64,000 bases of DNA from Isoetes taiwanensis (Eukaryota; Streptophyta; Lycopodiopsida; Isoetales; Isoetaceae). The stretch spans positions 19,202,089 to 19,266,088 of the forward strand of contig JAJEKV010000005.1 in the NCBI GenBank assembly GCA_021234155.1, given 5' to 3'. The position numbers were made by a program, and so were the translations under genes. The notes below the pieces were generated by a model. The model saw only the letters and a program-made list of their open reading frames with translations, was not told the origin of the DNA and ran no database searches. This document shows positions 22,207 through 31,700 of this stretch, one piece after another. Numbering within the stretch: the first letter of the stretch is position 1; each line of letters opens with the position of its first letter.

Positions 22207-23298
22207 ATGGCACGCACTAAACAAACAGCCAGGAAGTACCACGAGCGGCCTACCCTCTCCATGGCGCAAGCGGCAGCAGGTCGGCACATCAAGAAGGTTC
22301 CTGAGCACCTTCGACCTAAGAAGGGGGAAGAGGAGCTTCCCTCCAGCAGCAGTGACGAAACCTATTACGATGCTAAGGAGACGCCCAACAGCAGCAGCTC
22401 TTCGTCGGCGGGCACCCAGAGAACTGATGAGTCCCGCCATTTTGGGCCTCACTCAGACACGGAGGTAGAGGAACAGGTAGAAGAGCAGGTCGAAGAGCAG
22501 GTTGAAGAGGCGGGCCCTTCAGTGCCGAAGAAGAAGGGCAAGGAGAAGGTTGCTGAGTGGCCGGAAGAGAGGGCTGCTAGGAAGAAAAGGGAGCGGGAGT
22601 TGAGGCAGCAGGAGAGAAGGACCAAGAGAAGAAACGACGGGCCGCACCGGACCGTCGTCATAGAGGAGCCTCGCGAAGAAGAGGAGGCGCAGGAAGGGGG
22701 AGATGGTGAAGAGGAGGAGGAGGAGCAGCAGGGCCCCGACGCGAGACCACCTTACTCTAAGTGGCCAGAGCCACCAAAGGTGGTCAAGAAGTAGAAGGTA
22801 GGAGAGCGGGAATTCATGCTCCGTCAGGATCGTGAATTCCTGCGCAAGATGAAGACGTATCAGGAGTACCTCCGTCGCTGGACGAGGTACAATGACTGGT
22901 ACTGCCGTCAGGAGGTGCAGAGGGCCGTGGAGGGCGGCAGGCCGAAGAAAAATCAGCCTAAGCCACCCCCACCTAGACCGGAAAAACCCAAAAGGGTTCA
23001 CCATGGGCCGAATAGTCCACACGCCCGGGTGTTTAGGGAGATTAAGCACTTCCAAATGTGCACCAATCTCCTGATAAGGAAGGCGCCCTTCGAGCGTCTC
23101 CTCAGGGAAATCATGCAGGAGTTCCGGACTGATTATAGGGTCACCCCTCTAATGACCCGGGCCCTGCAAGAGGCCTCTGAAGCAGAGCTGGTGTAGCTCT
23201 TCGAGGAAGGGAATCTCTGTGCCATCCATGCTAAGAGAGTTACCCTTATGCCAAAGGATATTCACTTAGCACGGAGGATTCGCAGAGAGAGGCCCTAG
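22207..23298 (+). pseudogene. Giant histone H3-like protein encoded inside retrotransposon A
   Basis: The frame of 363 codons starts MARTKQTARKYHERP, so residues 1-10 equal canonical histone H3 through Lys9 (M plus ARTKQTARK). Residues 11-271 are a charged linker: Ser runs, an EEQVEEQVEEQVEE acidic repeat (about 92-105), a basic KKRERELRQQERRTKRR stretch and a second acidic run. Residues 272-363 form an H3 histone fold: an alphaN-like [11 protein letters not shown], then [15 protein letters not shown], then [11 protein letters not shown], then [15 protein letters not shown] and LARRIR. Loop 1 has the canonical H3 length; APF is more CENH3-like than the LPF of H3. Normal H3 has about 136 residues. 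Two in-frame TAG codons interrupt it, at 22792 (codon 196) and 23194 (codon 330); otherwise the frame is open to a TAG at 23296. It lies between the primer-binding site and ORFX, has no intron and no poly(A) tract. Confidence 0.88.
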
Positions 23299-23531
23299 GC
23301 CCTCAATTTTGTAAATTTTGATTAGAAAAGTTAAAATTCCATGTAACTGTGTTTTCCTATTAATATTAAAGCTATTTCCCTCTGTAATTAGAAAAAATGT
23401 TGGATGCTTGAAATCTAGGAAATAGAACCCAATTGTAGTAGAATTCTTTACATTACGCTTAGAAATACCCTAGAAATCATGACTACAACGAAATTTTGGT
23501 AAAAAAATCATCGAAAAAGCTAAAAATTGAG

Positions 23532-23800
23532 GCAACCGGGTGAGACCGCGCCAATGGCCTCTGCGTCCGCGACGCGGGCGCGTTTCGCGCGGATTCACCC
23601 GGGTGCCCCAAAAACATGCTTTTAGATGTCAGTTTTGCTCAAAATAAGTTACTAGTTAGGTTAGAATCGACCCAATTAGCCATGTTAGCATCTTCAAACT
23701 CCCAAAAACGACTAAAAATGGTCCCAAAATAGGCCAACCGGGTGAGACCGCGCCAAACGCGTCTCGCGGAGGCCATCCGCGCGGATTCACCCGGGTCAGC
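23532..23800 (+). repeat. Two GC-rich hairpins in the leader of element A
   Basis: Two units begin caaccgggtgagaccgcgcc (23532 and 23734) and end gcggattcacccggg. The arms ccgggtga and tcacccgg (23536-23543 with 23595-23602; 23738-23745 with 23787-23794) are complementary. Spacing is about 202 bp, close to the 205-215 bp between most hairpin units of element B. The positions relative to ORFX are equivalent but the sequences differ. Confidence 0.75.
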
Positions 23801-23975
23801 CCATTTTTGGCCCAAATTGGCCAAATTTGACCCAACAAACTGCCATGTAGTGTTTCTTGTTTTGTTTTGCTTAAGTTTGCACTTCATGGTACCTCATTTG
23901 GACACCCATAGCCATAGAACCAAGGCCTTTTTATGTAGGCACCTTTTTGCACGAATCCCGAGGCCAACCATAGTC

Positions 23976-23984
23976 TATAAAAAG
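23976..23984 (+). promoter_or_regulatory. Candidate internal TATA box of element A
   Basis: The sequence tataaaaag lies 118 bp upstream of the ORFX ATG (24094) and is followed by CATTTGC. Element B has the same arrangement at the same distance. It would allow ORFX-gag-pol to be transcribed separately from the LTR-driven, H3-like region. Confidence 0.55.
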
Positions 23985-24093
23985 GGGGCTCATTTGCCAT
24001 TTTCCCTTCAACAGAACTGCTCCCAGCCCTTTAGGCGATTTTCTGATCCCTCACTGATCTTTGCAAGCCATTTTCTGCACTCTTCCTTGTTCA

Positions 24094-25623
24094 ATGGCTC
24101 CCAGCAACTTTGAAAGATGGTACAATGCTGCAAGCCATATCCACCAGCTTCCTGTCGATCAAGCCTTCTCTGTGTTCGACCACCTGTTTGATCTTCATGC
24201 AACTCTGACTAGAACACCCTACTATACAGACATCATGTGCCAATACGACCAACAGGTCCTGCCTTGGAAAGTTAGACTACCTCCTAGGGGAGGGAATTGG
24301 GTTTCTCTTGAGATACTCACCCAAGCCTTAGGTCGAGAGATGGGAGGATCCAAAGGCAAAAAGCAGCTATGGGATAGGACTAGGACCATGCCCGATTACA
24401 TGACCTGCAGACATAATAGGCATAGGTACCTTTCGTCTCAGACAGCCCTTGCCCTCTTCATGCACTATAAGTCAATCAATAAAGTAGGGGAACCTTCTGT
24501 TCAGCCCTTAGACTTAGCACCACTTGATACCCGTAGGGCCCAGGATCAAATCCTCAACATAGACTCCTCCGCTTATGAATACCATGGCTCGACGTCGGGG
24601 ACACCAGTTCTACAGATCGACGAAGACTACGAGCAGTTGGGGGAGCAAAACCCAGAATGGGAGAGCAAGGAGGCAACAAGGATGCAGAGATACATGTCAA
24701 GGCACGACAATGACATCAGAAGAGCCACCGAACCACCGATCGGCATCACAGCTCTGTCGCCGATAGTCATCGACGGAGAGGAGTACATTTTTGCAAATGA
24801 CATCCTCAACTTGTCATATTGTCAGGAACAGGGGCTTCGAATGGACGAACTCTTAGGCATGATAGCACATGGGAAGAGCGCGGACTTCATCGACTATTCA
24901 TACCAGGAGATTCCAAGGGAGCTGGCGGAGAGACACTCTTATGCTGGGGAGACAATGTCAGATATAGCAGCCTATCAGCAGATAAGGGAAATCTATCGAT
25001 AGCAGGAACCTATCATTTCAGAGGAGGAGTTCCAGCAGATACAGAGCACATTGTACAAACCAGGGAGGGGCCCAAGCTCAAGCCGAGCAGTTCGAGCCAG
25101 GAGCATGAGGGAAGGGTCCAGCAGCATCAACTTGGACAACGCAACCAGCATGTGGAGAGACCACGAAGATCTTATGGCAGTAGACGCCTACGGCGAAGCA
25201 GCTCAAAGGAAGGGCACTGGATCGCGAGGCACAGGTAAAGGCACGGCACTCCGCTACTATCTCCCAGCCCTCAGCCAAGGGCAAATGATAGTCTTCCACA
25301 AGGAGTTCAGCCCAAGGGGGGAAGAATCTGTGGCGCTTCTCATAGCACTTTCAGGCTTCGGACAGCACTCGAAGATATACGCCCATGCAGACTACATCAT
25401 CCTTTTCAACAGGGCCGTCGCGCTCCATTGCCTCGACTTTGCGAGGGGACACCTCAGGGACGCGACACTTTCAGTAGTAGCAGCAACGGCACCAGAACTC
25501 TCGGAACCGGAGATGACCCGAGCACTTGAAGGAAGATCGACAAGGAACATCTTGCGCAACCTCGGCAAAGGCCTCCGATTCAGGGATGTCAAGAACTTCT
25601 TCAAGCTTTCAGGAGGCCATTGA
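24094..25623 (+). pseudogene. ORFX of element A (extra ORF upstream of gag; one in-frame stop)
   Basis: The ATG at 24094 (MAPSNFERWYNAA) opens a 509-codon frame broken once by TAG at 25000. N-terminal residues 1-130 are hydrophobic and basic. An acidic region follows, then LSPIVIDGEEY, DFIDYSYQEIP and YAGETMSDIAAYQQI. The C-terminal block is RYYLPALSQGQ, SPRGEESVALLIALSGFGQH and RNILRNLGKG. These blocks match ORFX of element C and, in part, of B. No catalytic motif is recognised. The stop TGA (25621-25623) overlaps the next ATG (25620-25622) as ATGA, a configuration that suits termination-reinitiation into gag. It may be a capsid-like or accessory protein; its function is unknown. Confidence 0.75.
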
Positions 25624-26548
25624 ATAGTTCAAGGAACTCAAGTGCAGGATCCCAAGACCAGCACCGACAACGCAATTGGGTACCAAGGAATTTGTTTGGC
25701 AGAGAACAAGAAGACTTGGAGCAGGATATGTCACCAGAGGCAGTCAACGCAAAGTTGGTGCAGATGAGGAACCAGATGCAACACCTGATCAACTGGGCGG
25801 CACCTCTGATGAATGCACAGAAAGATGGTCCTCTACCTCCACCTCCACCTTGTCTTCCAGGTGGTGACGAAGTTCCTCAGCAGGAAGGGGAGGGCAACCA
25901 CAAGAACGTCAGGGATAAGAGACGGAGAAGGAGAACCAGGAGCCCACCATCATCTAGCTCCAGCACATCAGACAGTTCTTCCAGTGAGGACAGCTCTAGC
26001 TCCGACAGTCAGTCCGACACATCTAGAGCAAGGAAAAGGGCAAGAAAGACGGATGATTATCAGGAAAAGGTGGATAGTGCTATGAGAAACGTATGGAAGA
26101 CAAGGAAGCTGGGCCAGTTCTCAGGGAAAGACAGATCAGGCATGGAGGCTGAAGCATGGCTTGATGAAATGGAAGAATTTGGCAACTCCTACGGTATGAA
26201 AGACAAGGATATAGGGAAAGTTGCTACAGTTAACCTTATCGGACCGGTAAGGATCTGGTGGAAGGGATATGCTAAGTCCAACAAGCTGAAGAGGAACAAT
26301 TGCAGATTTAAGACTTTCAGCAAGGCTTTTCGTAAGCACTATGTACCAAGATCTCATACCAGTAGGCAGATCCAACAGTTCTACAGGCTGAACCAGGGTA
26401 GCTTATCAGTGGCAAAATACACGGAAGAGTTCATGCGGCTAAGGCTCCATGTTCCTGGAGTCTCCGAAAGGCAAGCAGTAAACACCTACATTGAGGGGTT
26501 GAACAGCAACATCAAGAGGCTTGTTAGAGCAATCAACCCAAGGTAGTT
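25620..26548 (+). CDS. Gag polyprotein of element A
   Basis: The frame of about 308 residues starts at the ATGA overlap with ORFX. It has a Ser/Asp-rich linker (SSSSSTSDSSSSEDSSSSDS) after a basic RRRRTRSP stretch. The retrotransposon gag domain follows, with [37 protein letters not shown] and [14 protein letters not shown]. It ends at NPR-stop, where coding continues in the -1 frame. It would form the cytoplasmic particle that packages element RNA. The zinc knuckle is encoded in the next frame ([14 protein letters not shown] at about 26830-26871). Confidence 0.85.
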
Positions 26549-27558
26549 GCAGAGGCCGAAGATAAAGCTATAAGTTTAGAGGAGGCACCGGCAACTCCAG
26601 CAGAGAAACAGTCAACCTTCAGGGGTAAGAGTTCAGGGCAGTATCAGGGGCAATATCAGGGTAAGCAATCAACAGCTACACCATCAGGAGGCCAGCAGCA
26701 AGGTAAGAGTCAGAACAAAGCCTTTGGGGACCGTAAGCCACAAAATGCATCAGGGGGCAGCACTTTAAAGCGTCTCCTAGACAGTCTGCCGAAGGAAAAG
26801 AGACAGGAATGCATTGAGAAAAAGTTATGCTTCAGGTGCTTCCAGCCAGGGCACCGAACACATGATTGTCCATTCGTCATGCATGCAGCCTTGGCAGAAC
26901 TTGTGGATTGGGATTCCCCAACAGAAGCAGACGAAGACGACGACCAGCAGGAGGCCCAGGATTTCATAGATGGTGAGTGCCACATATGTGCAAACATTGA
27001 GTCAGGTGACATTGAGAATCAGTCGACTGTCATCGCGGCGGATGGGGTCATAGATAGTCATCCATATGTAGTCCTCATAGATACAGGTAGCTCTCACAAT
27101 TTTGCATCTCCTAGGTTGGCTGCCCTAATGAAGAACAAGGTATTGAAGTCTAAGCCAAGGCCAGTGGCTATGGCAAACGGCGCCATTCGGCACACTAAGG
27201 GGAGGAGGATCACCTTTGACATAGACCTTAGTGGGGCTAAGTGGCCGATGGGGGCGGAAGTCATGGATATCGGAAGATATGATCTTATAGTGGGGATGGA
27301 ATTCTTGAAGCCAGCCAAAACCATGATCGATTGTGACCGGAACGAAGTCACCATGACGGCACCATACGACAACAAATTGATAGTGAAACGTAAGAAGGTA
27401 GATTCTCCCATGCAGTGCATCTCTTTGAAGCAGCTAAGGAAGAGTATAGAAAGAAATAAGGTGGACTACATCTTGAGGATGGAATCAGTTGAGCCAAGCA
27501 AGCACGATGGAAGTGACCCAAAGGGGAATCAACTGCCCAAACAGATAGCAAGACTTAT
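26540..27558 (+). pseudogene. Zinc knuckle and protease region of element A (interrupted)
   Basis: In the -1 frame relative to gag, coding runs from about 26540 through a CCHC knuckle ([14 protein letters not shown]) and a retropepsin with the active-site motif [12 protein letters not shown] at about 27074-27109, then VGMEFL. It continues to PKQIARLI at 27558. There a Helentron-like insertion begins, and the frame resumes as SEFKDVFPDEI at about 34297. The protease would cut the Gag-Pol precursor. The downstream 'residues' to 27613 belong to the insertion. Confidence 0.85.
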
Positions 27559-28737
27559 TCTTGGGAAGACTTTTCTAGCAAAAACAACAATAGTGAAGTG
27601 GCTTCCTTATTGAGCGTTCAAAATCAAAGTACAAAGGCATAGTAGTAAAAATGATTGTCAAGAAGATAGAAAGCTAAATAAACCCCGGAAGTAGACAATT
27701 ACCGAGGGTTTCAATAAGAATAGAGATAAGCCACAATGAATCTCAAAGTCAGGGATTTATCAACTGGAATAAAAACCTCGCCCTTTCGGGTTTTCGAGGA
27801 AAACCATGGAGATAAATAACAGACTAGGAGTCATACAAGTGTATCATCCAACCATCATTGACAATAATCCTTGTGCATCCGCAGTCTTCACATAACAATT
27901 GCAAACTCCAAATGGCTATGATAGCTTGACAGAGTGAGATGCCATTGAAAATTCATCTATAGTTATGAAGCCAAATAATCCTTGTGCATCCGCAATCTTC
28001 ACATAACAATTGCAAACTCCAAATGGCCATGATAGCTTGACAGAATGCGAAGCTATCGAAAATTCATCCTTAATTATAAAGCCACAGCTCCACCCCGAAT
28101 GCAGCTTGAAGTAGTCTCCATAGTCATGAAGCCATGGCTGAATTCAAATGCGATTTGAATAGATCTGAAAGAAAACTTGAAACTGAAACATGTTAAGGAA
28201 CCATTAGTCATGTCAAAGTCCAGAACATTCATACGGGAAAATATTTCCCGTTCAATATGAAGCAAGAACTGAGCAAGCTACCCATAAGAATGAGCATAAA
28301 CGAAGGGACGAGGAAGAACATCCGCCTAGCCAGAAATGACAACTGCAAACTAGTGCGGGGAAGAACATCCGTCCAAATAACTCAACACAGAAAAACAAGG
28401 CGGGGAAGAACATCTGCCTAGAAGAAAGATATCAAATGCAACTAAGGCAGGGAAGAACATCCGTCCATAAATTACAAATGAAGGAAACATAGACAAATGA
28501 AGTGAGGAAAAAAGACCACGCATTCCAAGTATATTGCAAAAGGGCATGGGAGGGTGGGAAAGTAGGAAGGCAAAACACAAAAAGATGGAACGCTCAAGAG
28601 GAAGGCCGATGATGAAAACCTAGAACTGATGAGATATATAATCTGTAAAAAAGATCTTATGGAAAAAATAGACGTTCCAAAAAAGGGCCCGTCTTCTCCA
28701 AGAATGATGGTTCTATGTTGCCATAGAACCATTGCAT
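27559..28737 (+). mobile_element. Helentron/Helitron2-like element, family 1, short copy (1179 bp)
   Basis: It begins tcttgggaagacttttctag and ends with a copy of that terminus in inverse orientation (gtcttctccaagaat), then a perfect 11-bp hairpin (atggttctatg, loop ttgc, catagaaccat), then tgcat. It inserts between two T residues of pol with no target duplication, since the flanks rejoin as cttat/ttcag. These are the features of Helentron/Helitron2-type rolling-circle elements. Its last 178 bp are identical to the end of the neighbouring copy. It contains a LINE-type hairpin (27770-27804), a 110-bp direct duplication (27862/27974) and several gaagaacatcc repeats, but no protein. Confidence 0.65.
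27862..28083 (+). repeat. 110-bp direct duplication
   Basis: Two diverged tandem units start aataatccttgtgcatccgc at 27862 and 27974. They share the segment caattgcaaactccaaatgg. The copies differ by scattered substitutions, so the duplication is not recent. Confidence 0.85.
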
Positions 28738-31700
28738 TCTTGGGAAGACTTTTCTAGCAAAAACAACAATAACATACGACCGAAAGAAGAGGAACACTCC
28801 ACCTCATAAATCCTAAGTGCAATGGTAGATGGCAGGAAAATCTCGTGAGAAAAGAAAAGATGAGATGCCAAACAAGACAATAGAAGAAAAAGACGTCAAC
28901 AAACATCAAGAAAGAAAAAAGGAGAAAATGAAAAATAAATCTTTTTGAGACAACATGCTACGTCAAATTGAATAAGAGGGAAAGAAGCTCAAATCATCTT
29001 AAATGCAAAGAAGTTAAAAGCAAGACCCATGAAATTTGAGCACTATGCAGACCCTAGCAATGTTAAAGCCAAAGGAGAAATATATAGAAAAGATAGGGTT
29101 AATCAAGTGTATTGGGTAGTGGCTAAGTTCATTTGAAGTATACGATTATGCTGAGAAGCATAGAAGATTTTCCTTTATACTCTAAAAGTTCTCCTCCATG
29201 CTCTAAAAATTCTCCTCCAAGAGTTTCTCCAGCATTGTCCATAACTTGTCCATAACTTGAAAGAGAAAACTCAAACAACAATGGTGAGAACCACACTATG
29301 TAAAAAGGGGTCTAGCAAATAAAAGAGTAGGACGAATTGAAAATCACCTAATGACTGGCGATGCTGCGGAGAAGAAGGAAAGCGATGGGGTTAGTGGGTC
29401 TAGATGGCATGAATTTGGCATATCAAAAGAGGAATTTGGCATATCAAAGGAGGAAAACGGTTAGTATTGAATAAGGAAGAGAATATATGGGAAAATATTG
29501 GGTCTAAGATGCTTTGTGATGGCATAACACATATAGAAATTTATAAAGGCACAGAAGTTTTTGATAGTACGATTCAACATCGTATTCCAAAGCTAAAGAG
29601 AAATCCATCATTGTTTAACAGGTCAAACCCAACCAATAAAAAATAAGATGCAAGGGGGAAAACATGGAAAAGATGGGAAAATAGAATTTAAGGAAAATAA
29701 TGTGCGCGTCTTCAAATTCTGCCAAAGGTATTTTCAACATATTAGCAAATACTAAACCCAATGAAACCAAACCTAAAAAGATACGAAATATGGCTTTGAG
29801 CAAATTCTAGCTTGAGTCAATTAGAACAAAATATAAAAAATATGGTCATGGGCAAGTTCGAATTGAGTCGATGGGATAACAACCTAAGGTCCAACCATGT
29901 AATCTGGGAGACACTTGTTCCGAACGTCTCCGAACTCTATGAATGGGGTATGGTTTATGGAAAACATTATGAAATGTCTAGAGTAAAAATTCTAAGAACG
30001 CAAAAACATCTAGAATAAAACTATGGTTCTAGAGATAAAAATTTTAGAATAAAACTATGCCCAGCCAAACGTTAGGAGAGATAATATAAATTATGGTTTG
30101 ACATCTAATCTAGAATAAAACTATGGTCTCATATAACTTTGAACCAGAATAAAACTATAGTTCCCAACAAGTCAAAAGTGGGTCACTGGGTTAACAAACC
30201 AGGTTCCAACTAGAAAACTAAAGAGACATTAGAGAAAGTAAATGACAAAAATAAATCAGTATGATATAATATAAATGAACAAGACAGGCCGAAATATATA
30301 TTGCGATAATGGCATAGCTTAGTCGGTTAACACGTGAGATTTAAAAGCTCTGAAACCTAGAGCAATTCTACAAGCAATTCTGAAGCAAGCAAGACAGAAA
30401 ACATGCAAAGTGTTAAAGACTAGATAGACATTCTTTACCCATTTAAGATTTAAATCTACTTAAGCACTAGGCTGTCTGAGATTGACAAGAGAAATAATCT
30501 GAAGGTATTAATGATTCTGATCATAGCTAGAGAACTTAGCAAATAATCTACACATATCTAGAAGAAGGAAAATAGGAAGATAAAACACAAAAGAATGCTC
30601 AAGAAACCATCCAGACTTGATATTAAAGAAGGAATTGATTCAAGTGCAGTGAGAGAGCAGAGAAACATTTCTGCAAAGCCAAAAAACATACGGCATGATG
30701 GATCCAATAATATGCATTCCGTGTCAATGGTACAAAGAAGGTTGCAAAGTCAAAAAATGCCGCAGAAATTATAGTTGCAGAAGCATTTGCCTCAGGGAAA
30801 AGTACGAAGAACATTTGCCTCTGAGAAAACTACGAAGAGTATTTGCCTCGTGAGTGAACGAAAAGACAGTCTGCAGAGCACAATCGAGCAATCCAGAGAA
30901 TTTCACGGAAGGCCAAATTGCAAATGGACCAAATTGTGGTCTGGCTGAACAAGAAGTGAGATGAGATGTCAAGACCAAGGGAGAGTTCAAGATACATGCC
31001 GCAAACCAAGTTTGGAGAGCGTAAAATGATCATAAGGTCTTTGGGATGAAGGCGTCAAAGTGAAGCAAAGTTCAACTATCAAAGTTCAACTATCAAAGTT
31101 CAACTATCAATTCCTAAATCTGCTAATAGTGCATGATCATGATGAAGAAGCTGTATGCACAAAGAATACCTTCTTTGAAGTCTATAGTGCAAGAGCGCAC
31201 AGAAAGAAGAGGAATCTAGATTCAAAAATGATAGTCAGAGATTTGGAATATTTACAGAGAAAAAACTAGAGTTTGGCAAGAGGTTATTCTCAAATCTGCA
31301 ATAGGTGATGAGACATATGCATGTCTTTGAGCAAAAAGGCACATGTATTCCATATGAGCAATACATGTCCAACTATTATTTTTGCATGTGTTTTAACAAC
31401 TTCTTGTAAAATTGACAAATATGATGAACCTTATAGATTGCAGCTAGTTATGCAATAGCAATTGCACTTTCATTAATGGAGGCATATTCTCTTAGCGTTT
31501 AAGATGAACAAACGACATTGCAAATTCTACAAGCAAAACTGGGGCCAGATGAACGACATTGCAAATTCTACAAGCAAAACTGGGGCCAGATGACCTTAGA
31601 ACACAGGTATACTAACACCTAATTTGCTGCATGGAGGAGAAGGAAGCATAAAGGTTCAAAAATGGAGAGTTGGGAATCCATGCTATTGAACTTGTTAATA

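Noticed and set aside
22207-22794. Reading the H3-tailed ORF as an ordinary gag with a chance N-terminal match
   Set aside because: The same frame, continued past the TAG at 22792, ends in an unmistakable H3 fold. Both ends of H3 in one frame cannot be chance.
22207-23298. Calling the H3-like protein a canonical CENH3
   Set aside because: APF is CENH3-like, but the tail is exactly H3 and loop 1 lacks the extra residue typical of CENH3, so only 'H3-like' is supported.
28472-28732. Repeated short ORFs at 28472-28732 and 34058-34291 (minus strand)
   Set aside because: They are explained by the identical 178-bp Helentron-like 3' end, not by a conserved protein.
30305-30360. A tRNA-like A-box stretch (ggcatagcttagtcggttaa)
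   Set aside because: It resembles the 5' half of a tRNA or a tRNA-derived SINE head, but no matching acceptor stem, anticodon arm or B box follows, so no tRNA gene is called.
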